From Rhodanobacter sp. Soil772 (lineage in GTDB: Bacteria > Pseudomonadota > Gammaproteobacteria > Xanthomonadales > Rhodanobacteraceae): DNA of 64,000 bases. The stretch's first letter is position 1. Every line of letters begins with the position of its first letter. The notes under the pieces were generated by a model, which was given only the letters and a program-made list of their open reading frames with translations, did not search any database and was not told where the DNA came from. This document shows positions 16,468-24,892 of this stretch, one piece after another. Position numbers and translations under genes: made by a program. The stretch covers positions 978,731 through 1,042,730 of the forward strand of contig NZ_LMSK01000002.1 in assembly GCF_001428385.1 (NCBI RefSeq). Reading direction: 5' to 3'.

Positions 16468-17156
16468 GGGTTGTTTGATGCTAAGCGTGCGCCGCCGGGC
16501 ACGTACATGGTGGCAGCGCCCTACAATATACCGACTGATAGGGCTTGAGACGCGGCTAGTAGCTCGCGAGTAGGTCGGCAATGTCGACGCCAAGTGCACT
16601 CGCAATCCTCTCCACAGCTTCCGGCTTGGGCGTACTTGGCCAACACTGGTGCGAAACTTCCACGCAGCCGCAAACCAGTCACTCGTAGAGGACCGGTTCT
16701 GGCCGGTCAGCGACCGTTGATTTAGGTTGCGCACTCGTTGGTGGAGATTGCCCGACCGTCGCTGACCGACCCTTAGCCGACGTTGGATACAACGCCAGCG
16801 AAACCATGCTTGCTAAAGTTGCAGGCGATCGGGTGGGCTGACCGTTCTCTGAAGCACCTGCTGGACAGGCGTACAGCCGCCGGCGGTGTGGGCAGGCGCA
16901 CGCCAGCTGTGAAGAGGAAGGCGAACTGCCATGTCAGACTCTGGCTCGCGGTTGGAAACTTGCGATGGAGCGCATCCGGCAGATTCGCATAGCCTCGATC
17001 ACACCCCAAGTCACGCTAGTGCGGCGCCGAACCCAGAGTGTCTGTATTCTCGTAGAAGCCTCTCTTCAATCGGGACGGCTAACTCTGGGCGTGGTGATGT
17101 TCCATCTGCGGGAGCGCCGCCCCAATTTGCATCGCCTTTCCTTGGAGTTGTGAGGC
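16468..17156. other. Divergent intergenic region of the putative defence locus
   Basis: Nearly 700 bases between the divergent 593-residue gene and the radical SAM operon. Apart from the HTH remnant at 16556-16663, no gene is convincing. An 11-of-12 inverted repeat, GGTCAGCGACCG at 16705-16716 and CCGTCGCTGACC at 16756-16767, could be a regulator site or a hairpin. Confidence 0.4.
16556..16663 (-). pseudogene. Remnant or very short Xre-type HTH C-terminal half
   Basis: Just upstream of the 593-residue gene, the minus strand reads from a GTG codon (16663) to TAG: VEVSHQCWPSTPKPEAVERI then ASALGVDIADLLASY. The STPKPEAVERIASALGVDIADLL part is the last two helices of an Xre/Cro-type domain. The first half is not in frame (a TGA lies 8 codons upstream of the GTG). 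It may be a frameshifted regulator of the 593-residue gene or a decayed piece. Confidence 0.4.
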
Positions 17157-18062
17157 ATGAAGACACGACTCGGTCCTGACGGACTACATATCTTTGACCG
17201 AAGAACAGGTCTGAACGTCTTGTTCAATGAAGTGCAAGTCGAAGAGTCGAAGTGGAGCTCAGCACCTCGCCAAGTCTCACTAGCGCTCACCAATCTTTGC
17301 GATCTTCACTGTGCTTACTGTTATGCCCCGAAGCACCGTGCGATGTTGAGCGCGGACGCGATCGCCGACTGGCTGATTGAGATTGACCAGGCTGGATCTC
17401 TAGGGGTTGGATTCGGCGGAGGAGAGCCGACTCTGCATGCGCAGTTCGCAGAAATCTGCAGTCATGCGGCGAAGAAGACTAAGTTGGCTGTGACTCTCAC
17501 GACGCACGGCCACCGACTGCGCGCACCATTGCTGGACAAGCTCAATGGGAACGTGCATTTCATCCGAGTTAGCGTCGATGGCGTGAGAGAGACTTACGAA
17601 AATAATCGCGGCAGGCCCTACGCAAGCCTGCTTGCTCGACTTCGTGACGCCAGAGCACAAGCACAACTTGGCATCAACATAGTAATCAATGATCAGACCG
17701 TTGACGAACTCGACGAATTGTCGGAACTTGCTCATGAGATCGATGCGTCAGAAATTCTTCTACTTCCGCAACGTGCCACCTCCAGCGTAGGCGCGGCCAG
17801 TGACGCAGTAGGCCGAAAAATGTCGCATTGGGTTGCTGGATATAATGGACGCGTGCGCCTTGCCATAAGCGAGGAATCGTCGGGGGGCCTAATGACATGC
17901 GATCCGCTTCCGTTAGAGAAGGCGCTGAGGTCCTATGTGCACGTAACTGCATCAGGGGTCGTCAAGGTTAATTCTTATGCGACGGATGGAGTCAACATAG
18001 GAGCCGAAGGCCTGTTGGCAGCAATACATCAGCTAGGCGAGATGAGTCGAGGTGTACATTGA
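17157..18062 (+). CDS. Radical SAM protein, first gene of a STAND/nuclease operon
   Basis: A 301-residue radical SAM enzyme. The 4Fe-4S motif is ALTNLCDLHCAYCYAPKH (Cys48, Cys52, Cys55), followed by the SAM-binding GFGGGEPTLHAQF (residues 85-97) and later strands LTTHGH, FIRVSVDGVRETYENNRG and INIVIND. The C-terminus (HVTASGVVKVNSYATDGVNIG) resembles the end of SPASM/twitch proteins but has lost the cysteines that would hold an auxiliary cluster. GGAG lies 11 bases before the ATG. The stop overlaps the next gene, so the four genes to 23036 form one operon. The substrate is unknown: a peptide, a protein of the operon or a small molecule. It is not viperin-like by the motif spacing around the cluster, which cannot exclude a nucleotide substrate. 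Confidence 0.82.
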   Translation: MKTRLGPDGLHIFDRRTGLNVLFNEVQVEESKWSSAPRQVSLALTNLCDLHCAYCYAPKHRAMLSADAIADWLIEIDQAGSLGVGFGGGEPTLHAQFAEICSHAAKKTKLAVTLTTHGHRLRAPLLDKLNGNVHFIRVSVDGVRETYENNRGRPYASLLARLRDARAQAQLGINIVINDQTVDELDELSELAHEIDASEILLLPQRATSSVGAASDAVGRKMSHWVAGYNGRVRLAISEESSGGLMTCDPLPLEKALRSYVHVTASGVVKVNSYATDGVNIGAEGLLAAIHQLGEMSRGVH

Positions 18063-18466
18063 AAATTTGGAACGCATATGGATCAGAGCACTCAATGAAC
18101 TTGGTGTTGATAGGCACGTTCAAACAGGAGCGCGACGCCGATAATGTCAACACGTTCATTGACAAAATTGTCGAGCAGGCGGCTAAGGACGAGGCCTACG
18201 ATATTTCGAGGTCAGCGCCAGAGGATCAGCGATTCTCGGACGATATGCTTTCGTTGCTTCGTGCCAATAGGGCTTATTCGCTATCACCCACTGATCTCGA
18301 ACAGTTTGCGTTGGACCATAGCATCGACAGAGACGGCAATCGAATAACAGTTCGGACTGAAGAAGCTGATCTATCGGCTTTCATCAAGGTGTTCGTCGAA
18401 GCAGGCGCGCGGGTAGAAATCTTCTCCGCACATGACTACCCGGAAGACAAATCCAAACAGGATTGA
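18059..18466 (+). CDS. Small conserved protein (DUF6375-like) in the radical SAM/STAND operon
   Basis: A 135-residue acidic protein starting at a TTG that overlaps the radical SAM stop (TTGA). The N-terminus KIWNAYGSEHSMNLVLIGTF resembles, from memory, the small DUF6375 proteins, which supports the TTG start over the ATG at 18095. The fold looks like alternating strands and helices (NLVLIGTFK, VNTFIDKIVEQAA, ITVRTEEADLSAFIKVFVEA, RVEIFSAHDY), similar to small alpha/beta sandwiches. Function unknown. It could be a partner or a substrate of the radical SAM enzyme, or a regulator of the large NTPase encoded 11 bases downstream. Confidence 0.7.
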   Translation: MKIWNAYGSEHSMNLVLIGTFKQERDADNVNTFIDKIVEQAAKDEAYDISRSAPEDQRFSDDMLSLLRANRAYSLSPTDLEQFALDHSIDRDGNRITVRTEEADLSAFIKVFVEAGARVEIFSAHDYPEDKSKQD

Positions 18467-18477
18467 GGCGGAACCTG

Positions 18478-21400
18478 ATGCCCGCAGTGAATTGGGAAGC
18501 ATTCGCTCGCCTGCCAGGCGCTGCGGACGTCAACTTCGAGAAGCTCTGCCGCGCAGTCATGCGGCGACACTACGGGCAATTTGGAGATTTCCAAGAGCTC
18601 GCCAACCAAGCCGGAGTTGAGTTCCACCTCAAGTTGCACACGGCCTGCGATTTAGGTGACCCACCGCGCTGGTTCGGTTGGCAGTGCAAGTGGTACGGGA
18701 TCAGCAATGGCCAAAACCTTGGAAAGACTAGGCGCGACAAGATTGTCGACGGATTGAACAAGTCCAAAAAGTATCTTCCCGGACTAACAGACTGGGTCTT
18801 ATGGACGAAGCACACGCTGACGAAAGCTGACCAGGAGTGGTATTACGGGCTTGCATCAGCCTATCCAGGTGTAAAGCTCGCATTGAATACGTCGGACGAC
18901 GTCGAGCTACTGTTGTCGGGTGTGGCCACCAATCTACGGGAATCATACTTCGGTGAGCTCGTAATCACTCCTCAAACGCTTGCCGACCAGTACAAGGTCG
19001 CGGCCGCGCCATTTCGACATCGATACCAGCCCGAAGTGCACCATGTTGTTCCAACTGAGGAAGCCCTACTGCGGTGTCAGCTTAGCCATACAGTGTGGAG
19101 TAGCCTTTCTCACCTAGTCGACCGGTTGAACGCTCAAGCAGGTGAGATCAATGCAGATTTCGGAAGTGTTCCGACGAAACTGCATCCGGGTCTGAGCGAA
19201 TTGCTTACGCAGAGCGCAGCTGCGGCTAGTGTTTTGAAGGATGTTCACGATGCCATTCGTCTCGGCGACATTGCGGCTATAAAGCAGTTGTCCGCAGAAG
19301 GCATTGACAACCCCCAAAGGCATCGTCAGCTTGTTGCAAGACTGCGATCTGCACGATCCCCATGTGCTCTTGTTGGCGCGAACCTGCTTGCAGACATCTA
19401 TGCAGCAGATTCGGAGCTTGCTGCGCTGCGAGACTTGGTTGAGATTCGCGCAGCGGCCGTCCTTGCGCCTGCAGGTGCCGGAAAGTCTGAGCTATCACTG
19501 AGATTGACTTGTCCTACTGCAGAGCTGTTCGGTGGTGTCGTCCTATTTGGAAAGGACTTGCACGCCGGGCAGGATCTTGATGATCTAGTACGTAGTTTCA
19601 AGATTGGAGGAAAGGCCGCTCCGAGCTTCGAGCAATTTGTTGAAGCGGTCGATGCTGCTGGAGAGAGGGTCGGAAAACGACTGCCGGTGGTGATTGACGG
19701 CCTGAACGAGGCCGAGGATCCGAGAGATTGGAAAGAGCCGCTGTTCAGGGCCGACGAGATCCTGAAGCGCTTTCCCCACGTCCTGCTCATAGTGACCCTT
19801 CGAGACCAGTTTTCTGGCGACTGCCTTCCCGAAGGCATGTCCTCCTTCGCAATGAATGGGTTTGAAGACAATCCAAGGGCGGCGATTGCCAAATATTTTG
19901 AGCACTACAAGATCGATGCCACTGACGAAGATCTACCCCTGGAATTCCTCCAGCATCCACTTACGCTTCGCATCTATTGCGAGGTCGCAAATCCAGATCG
20001 TAAGCACCTTGTCGGCGTAGAAGCGCTTCCTCGCTCAATGAGCGCGCTTTTCAGCGAGTACTTCCGGCGACTGGTTGTACGAATTGCAGATCGGTCGCCT
20101 TCCTCTAGGCGTCTCTATCAGGACGAAGTGCAGGATGCCCTTCGCAAGCTTGGCGAGCTGCTGTGGGAGCGAAAGACTCGTGGAATCGAGCAGCAATTTG
20201 CCCGCGAGACTATCAAAGACGCTGGTTCTTGGAACGAAAGTCTACTAAGGAGCTTGGAATCGGAGGGCGTGCTCGTACGATTGTCAAATGGCACCGGGCG
20301 ATTTGGGGTTGCGTTCACTTACGACTTGATGGCTGGTCACGTAATCGCGGAGTATCTCCTCCACCGTGATGACATCGACGAATGGCTCTGTTCCCCAGCG
20401 AATATCTTGAAGTTGTCATCCGGTGGCCTGGATTCTCACCCGCTCGCCACGGACATCTTTGGTGCTATGGCCGGGCTGTTTCCGGTTCGTAAGCGCGGGC
20501 GTCAGCTATGGCAGGTGCTGCCTACAAGTCTTGTTTCTAGCGCGCTGCTTCTTTCTGCGAAAGGGGACCCGGCCCATATCAGCCGGGAGACTGTTGACCG
20601 GTTCCATGACGAAATGATCACTTCATCCGGGTTCGCTCATGCTGCGTACCCGTTGCTTCGAATGACGCGCGCGGCCAGTGCTCACCCATTTGATGCAGAT
20701 TTCTTGGATGGGGTACTTCGCCGCATGACCAATTCGGCGCGCGATCTGTCGTGGTCCGAGTGGCTGCGTAAGAATGAGGAGATTTGCAGAAAGGATGTGA
20801 TCGATCTCGATGTGAAGTGGGCGCGCGGCGGCGTAGATCGCAAGGAGTTGGCGCGGGCTCGTTGGGTCATGTGGATGTTGACAACAACCTCAAGGTACCT
20901 ACGTGACCTTTCAACGAAAGCACTACATACGTTCGCCCTAGTGATGCCAGATGGCTTTTACGAGCTTGCGCTGGAGTCCAGCACAATTTCGGATCCTTAC
21001 GTGCCGGAACGAATGTTCGCGGCGGCCTACGGAGCGGCATTGTCCACGTGGTCGGATGAGTCAAACGCGACTACCAGATCAATACTGCCGACAGTAGCCA
21101 GAAATATTTTCAGTTCGTACTTTTCTGATCACGCGGCGACGCCTACTCGGCATGCACTGCTGCGTCAGTACTGTTTGGGCATCATCACGTTAGCTAGGAG
21201 GATTGATTCCTCCTGCATTTCTCACGAAGAGGCAAATTATCTCAAGCCGCCATTCAGCCATCTGCCGTCTCCGTTTGACAAGCTGCCGCGTACAAGTGCG
21301 AAGAGAATTGATGCAGCAGATCAAGCGGCCATATCTATGGATTTTGGCAACTACACGCTCGGCAGGCTGGTAGCCAACCGATCCAACTATGACTTCGAAA

Positions 21401-22506
21401 ACACAGAGTATGTAGGGGTTAGGAAAGCGATCGTGGTCAGAATGCTTCAGTTGGGCTACGACCCGGAGTTGTTTCGAGAAGTCGACAAGACTATGCGGTC
21501 CTCCTCACGCCATGACGAAGAAGGCACGAAAGTCGACAGGTACGGCAAGAAGTACGGATGGATTGCCTACTTCGAGATGTGGGGGGTGAGGAGCGACAAA
21601 AACCTCCTGTCCGAATGGCGTGGCGACGAACGAACCGTAGACGCAGATATTGATCCGACCTTTCTCGGCGCGGTCAAATCGTGGGACCCAGTGCTTCCCG
21701 AACTGTTCGTGGGGTCGCCGCAGGACATTGCCCAGTGGATTGTTGACGGCCCCGTGCCGGACTACGGCAGCTTGCTGCAACCAAGCGTCGTCGACGACGT
21801 GGTGGGGAACTGGGTGCTGCTTGAGGGGTTCTTGGAAGAAACCGCAAAAACAGACTATCGAAATGTTTTTACCTTTATGCGAGGCATGTTGGTTGAGCGG
21901 GATCAGGTCAGCAAACTCAGGAAGGTCTTCGATTCCATGGAGTATCCGGGCAACGATGCCATCGCGAAGGTTCGCGAGCAGTACTACAAGTACGCCGGAG
22001 AGATGCCATTCGAATCGGTGCCAGGCGTCCCACCGCCGGTGTCCGATTCAGAGCAAGAGGTGGTCTCTTCGGATCGATGGACCGGAATTGGTGTACCTGT
22101 CGAAGTGCCTGTACACGTCTACTCCTGGGAGAGTTATCACAGCAAGTTGAACCATGGGAGTGGCGCATTTTTCCCCTCACCAGCGATCTGCCAGGCAACG
22201 GGATTGGGTTTTCGACCGTATCATTGGGATCTCTACGAGCAAGAGGGAGTTGGTTCGCTCTATCGCCGACTCAAAGGTCGAGACGAGTCGGTGCGAGGGC
22301 ACATCGCTTACGTGCGAGCGGATCTGCTTGACCAGTACTTGGAGGCGTCGAACAAGGCGTTGGTTTGGCTGATCTGGGGCGAGCGAGGGGAGCACTACCG
22401 TGGCCGATCAGGGATCGACCGTGATCTGCATCATGTGTACGACAAGCACAAACACATTCACAAGTATTCCGAGATCCGAATACCGAGGAAATCTCGGGCC
22501 AAGTGA
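18478..22506 (+). CDS. NACHT/STAND-type NTPase with N-terminal PD-(D/E)xK nuclease-like domain (Avs-like)
   Basis: A 1342-residue protein. Residues 1-110 look like a restriction-type nuclease: GVEFHLKL (Glu48), then RWFGWQCKWYG (Gln69, Lys71). A STAND ATPase follows: Walker A APAGAGKSE at 330-338, Walker B LPVVIDGLNEAED at 402-414, sensor LIVTLRDQF near 440, and a winged-helix-like region (FTYDLMAGHVIAEYLL near 625). The remaining 700 residues are a helical solenoid, probably the sensor, ending in a distinct tail (WESYHSKLNHG, KALVWLIWGERGEHYRG). This layout (effector, NACHT switch, sensor repeats) is that of Avs-type antiphage proteins. The ATG at 18478 is chosen over an overlapping TTG at 18463. 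Antiphage function is inference. Confidence 0.82.
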   Translation: MPAVNWEAFARLPGAADVNFEKLCRAVMRRHYGQFGDFQELANQAGVEFHLKLHTACDLGDPPRWFGWQCKWYGISNGQNLGKTRRDKIVDGLNKSKKYLPGLTDWVLWTKHTLTKADQEWYYGLASAYPGVKLALNTSDDVELLLSGVATNLRESYFGELVITPQTLADQYKVAAAPFRHRYQPEVHHVVPTEEALLRCQLSHTVWSSLSHLVDRLNAQAGEINADFGSVPTKLHPGLSELLTQSAAAASVLKDVHDAIRLGDIAAIKQLSAEGIDNPQRHRQLVARLRSARSPCALVGANLLADIYAADSELAALRDLVEIRAAAVLAPAGAGKSELSLRLTCPTAELFGGVVLFGKDLHAGQDLDDLVRSFKIGGKAAPSFEQFVEAVDAAGERVGKRLPVVIDGLNEAEDPRDWKEPLFRADEILKRFPHVLLIVTLRDQFSGDCLPEGMSSFAMNGFEDNPRAAIAKYFEHYKIDATDEDLPLEFLQHPLTLRIYCEVANPDRKHLVGVEALPRSMSALFSEYFRRLVVRIADRSPSSRRLYQDEVQDALRKLGELLWERKTRGIEQQFARETIKDAGSWNESLLRSLESEGVLVRLSNGTGRFGVAFTYDLMAGHVIAEYLLHRDDIDEWLCSPANILKLSSGGLDSHPLATDIFGAMAGLFPVRKRGRQLWQVLPTSLVSSALLLSAKGDPAHISRETVDRFHDEMITSSGFAHAAYPLLRMTRAASAHPFDADFLDGVLRRMTNSARDLSWSEWLRKNEEICRKDVIDLDVKWARGGVDRKELARARWVMWMLTTTSRYLRDLSTKALHTFALVMPDGFYELALESSTISDPYVPERMFAAAYGAALSTWSDESNATTRSILPTVARNIFSSYFSDHAATPTRHALLRQYCLGIITLARRIDSSCISHEEANYLKPPFSHLPSPFDKLPRTSAKRIDAADQAAISMDFGNYTLGRLVANRSNYDFENTEYVGVRKAIVVRMLQLGYDPELFREVDKTMRSSSRHDEEGTKVDRYGKKYGWIAYFEMWGVRSDKNLLSEWRGDERTVDADIDPTFLGAVKSWDPVLPELFVGSPQDIAQWIVDGPVPDYGSLLQPSVVDDVVGNWVLLEGFLEETAKTDYRNVFTFMRGMLVERDQVSKLRKVFDSMEYPGNDAIAKVREQYYKYAGEMPFESVPGVPPPVSDSEQEVVSSDRWTGIGVPVEVPVHVYSWESYHSKLNHGSGAFFPSPAICQATGLGFRPYHWDLYEQEGVGSLYRRLKGRDESVRGHIAYVRADLLDQYLEASNKALVWLIWGERGEHYRGRSGIDRDLHHVYDKHKHIHKYSEIRIPRKSRAK

Positions 22507-23036
22507 ATCTAAGCGGCCGTACCTTTGACATGCATGCCAGAAACGCAATTGTGATAGCCGAGAAACCGTCCGCGTTCGATTCGAAGGCGATCGATGAGTT
22601 CGTTGCGCTTGTGCTGGTTGGCGGCGAAGTGCTGGCTCAAGGACTCAGGGATCGCGTGCTTCAGGCGGAAAGCATCGCATTGCTCAAGAAGGACGACCAA
22701 TTGTTGGGGGTCGCTGGCCTGAAGCGACCCACACGGAGTCATCGTGCGGAAGTCTTCGAGCGATCCCGCACAGTGCTTGATGCGAAGGAATTTCTACTTG
22801 AGCTCGGGTGGGTCTACGTCGTTCCTATCGCAAGGGGACAGGGGCATTCCTTGCCCCTGTGCAGTGCAGTAGTCGATGCCGCTACAGGGAGTGGCGTCTT
22901 CGCAACGTCTCGCGTCGAGAATCACGGTATGCACCGGACCTTAGCCCAGTTGGGCTTTGATCGCGTTGGCAGAGAATGGCCATTGCAGCAGAATCAAGGC
23001 AACTTGGCGCTATTTGTGCGTCCGGATGGCGCGTAA
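22503..23036 (+). CDS. GNAT-like N-acetyltransferase, last gene of the STAND operon
   Basis: A 177-residue protein. The GNAT pattern is partial: a strand LLELGWVYVVPIARGQGHSLPLCSAVVDAA, where ARGQGHS occupies the place of the acetyl-CoA loop R/Q-x-x-G-x-G/A, then SRVENHGMHRTLAQLGFDRVGREW, which is the usual final helix and strand (N-x-x-M-x-x-x-L-x-x-x-G-F). GTG at 22503 overlaps the stop of the STAND gene and has GAGGAAA about 13 bases upstream; ATG at 22530 is an alternative without a ribosome site. The substrate may be a component of the system or a damaged nucleotide or peptide; nothing shows which. Confidence 0.72.
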   Translation: MNLSGRTFDMHARNAIVIAEKPSAFDSKAIDEFVALVLVGGEVLAQGLRDRVLQAESIALLKKDDQLLGVAGLKRPTRSHRAEVFERSRTVLDAKEFLLELGWVYVVPIARGQGHSLPLCSAVVDAATGSGVFATSRVENHGMHRTLAQLGFDRVGREWPLQQNQGNLALFVRPDGA

Positions 23037-23112
23037 CCGTGGGAAAGTCATTCGAGATCGTTAGTGGAGAAGCAGTTTTTCCTCAAGCTACATACACTGA
23101 GTGACCGCTTCT

Positions 23113-24347
23113 GGTGGCGGATTCAACCGGTCGACGCAACACATCGCCGATAACGTTCGGCGGGTGTTTCGTAGCTTAGTGTTTTCCTTGGGCGTTCATT
23201 CAACTGTCGAGCCACGGCATCGAGTTTGGCTTGCGACACGTTCGAGAGATCCATCCCTTTGGGAAAGTACTGCCGCAGCAGCCGGTTGGTATTTTCGTTC
23301 GAGCCACGTTGCCAGGGCTTGTGTGGATCACAGAAGTAGACTTGGACATCCGTGGCGAGTGTGAAGTCGCGGTGCTTGGCCATTTCGCTGCCGCGATCCC
23401 ACGTCAACGACCGGTACAGTTCCTTAGGCAGGCGACGGGCGCTTTTGATTAGTGCATTGACCACCGTTTCGCTGTCCTTGTTGGCAACCTTCACTAGGAT
23501 CACATAGCGTGTCTGCCGCTCAACCAGCGTGGCGATTTGGCTGTCCTTGTTGCCAAACACCAGATCACCTTCCCAGTGACCAGGCACCGCCCGGTCTCCC
23601 GCTTCAGCCGGTCGCTCGCTGATCGATATGGTGTCCTTGATGCGACCGTGGTTCCCTGTCTTCTGGGTGTGGTGGCGCGACCGGCGCATAGCCCGCGTAC
23701 GCCGTAGATGGGCCAGCAGCTCCTTCTTCAAGGCGCCGCGCGACTGGATGTACAGCGTGCGATAGATCGTTTCGTGAGACACCTGACGGTTCGCATCTTC
23801 CGGGTAGATACGCTTGAGCCAGCCGGCGACTTGCTCGGGTGACCATTGTCGTCGGAGCTTTGCGGCCACTTGAGACGCCAAGCCCCGATGCAAAGCCAGC
23901 TTACAAGGCTTGGGTCGAAGCGCCCGCTCCCACGCGGCCCGATCGGCTTGCTCGGCCCGATAGTGTTGCCGGCCTTGGTTGCGCTGCAGCTCACGGCTGA
24001 TGGTCGATGGCGCCCGATTCAGCCCAATGGCAATCGAACGCATCGACTTTCCAGCAGCCACACCACGCGATATCTCCTCTCGTTCGGCCGGTCGCAACGC
24101 CCGCAGTGAGCGACGCCGCGGTGGTGGACGAATGCCTCCTGACCGAGCCAGGACCCCGGCGATAGCGGAATGGTGTCGATCGAATAAGTCGGCAATCTGC
24201 TGCAGCGACTCACCGCGCTGCCAGCGATCCCACATCAACGACCTCTGTGTCTCCGAGTAATAAATTCGCTTCCGTTGGTGCATCTGCAACACTCCTGCTG
24301 CCAGGGCAGCTCTCAGTGTGTTGCATCCACCGGTTGAACCCACCGCC
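23113..24347. mobile_element. IS30-family insertion sequence, apparently intact
   Basis: Imperfect 31-base terminal inverted repeats lie at 23113-23143 (GGTGGCGGATTCAACCGGTC...) and 24317-24347 (reverse complement GGCGGTGGGTTCAACCGGTG...), with about 26 of 31 matches. They flank one transposase gene on the minus strand. Target duplications are too short to call. It sits directly after the putative defence operon and before the efflux/MarR operon. Confidence 0.85.
23123..24283 (-). CDS. IS30-family transposase
   Basis: A 386-residue transposase. The N-terminal HTH_38-type region (RGESLQQIADLFDRHHSAIAG; AGKSMRSIAIGLNRAPSTISRELQRN) binds the ends. The DDE integrase core shows GHWEGDLVFGNKDS (first Asp), LTWDRGSEMAKH (second Asp) and HKPWQRGSNENTNRLLRQYFPKG (Glu), the IS30 signature. 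Full length and unbroken, so transposition competence is plausible. Start at ATG 24283 (MHQRKRIYYSETQR); the stop lies within the left terminal repeat. Confidence 0.95.
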   Translation of the reverse strand: MHQRKRIYYSETQRSLMWDRWQRGESLQQIADLFDRHHSAIAGVLARSGGIRPPPRRRSLRALRPAEREEISRGVAAGKSMRSIAIGLNRAPSTISRELQRNQGRQHYRAEQADRAAWERALRPKPCKLALHRGLASQVAAKLRRQWSPEQVAGWLKRIYPEDANRQVSHETIYRTLYIQSRGALKKELLAHLRRTRAMRRSRHHTQKTGNHGRIKDTISISERPAEAGDRAVPGHWEGDLVFGNKDSQIATLVERQTRYVILVKVANKDSETVVNALIKSARRLPKELYRSLTWDRGSEMAKHRDFTLATDVQVYFCDPHKPWQRGSNENTNRLLRQYFPKGMDLSNVSQAKLDAVARQLNERPRKTLSYETPAERYRRCVASTG

Positions 24348-24409
24348 GATAACGGCCAGTGGTCCCGCGCTGATCAAGATGTCGACGCGCTGATCATGAT
24401 CGATGGGTT

Positions 24410-24892
24410 CTATTGCTCAACCATGTCGGTGTGCGCAGCTGGCATTCGATCCGCGTTGATGGCCTGCGCCAGCGTCATTGCGATCCGATCCAGATCTGCC
24501 GCATCCGCGCCCAAATTTATCGTCTGTGTAAGCTGCTCGATATCAGGTGCAAGCCGCTCATGCATCGCCCGCCCTGCCGCGGTGAAGCTGATCGTGCTGC
24601 TGCGGCGATCGAAATGACTGCGCCGGTTGTCCAGCAAGCCACGCTGGCTCAGTTGATGGATGGCGCGCGACAGCGAACCAGCATCGCGCGAAGTGGCCCT
24701 GACGAAATGGGTCAACGTGCACCCTTCGCCACGCGCCAATTCCGACATGAGAAGCCATTGAACGACGCTGAGATCATCGCCAGCGAGTACCTGTCCGACC
24801 GAGCTCCACAATGCCTTGTGCAGCCGCTCGGCAGCGATGAGCGCATTGTGCATGACGATATCGTCGAAGCCCTTGGCGTCGCCCCCGCTCAC
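24410..24892 (-). CDS. MarR-family transcriptional regulator (efflux operon, last gene)
   Basis: A 160-residue winged-helix regulator: LSVVQWLLMSELARGEGCTL, recognition part SRDAGSLSRAIHQLSQRGLL, wing RRSHFDRRSSTISFTAAGRAM. It overlaps the end of the MFS gene by four bases (ATGA), so it is translated with the pump. It is distinct in sequence from the MarR gene at the head of the operon. Probably senses a drug or aromatic compound; ligand unknown. Confidence 0.88.
   Translation of the reverse strand: MSGGDAKGFDDIVMHNALIAAERLHKALWSSVGQVLAGDDLSVVQWLLMSELARGEGCTLTHFVRATSRDAGSLSRAIHQLSQRGLLDNRRSHFDRRSSTISFTAAGRAMHERLAPDIEQLTQTINLGADAADLDRIAMTLAQAINADRMPAAHTDMVEQ

Noticed and set aside
17157-18062. 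Prokaryotic viperin as identity for the radical SAM gene
   Set aside because: The layout around the cluster and the SPASM-like tail fit peptide/protein-type radical SAM enzymes better, although the motif alone cannot exclude nucleotide substrates.
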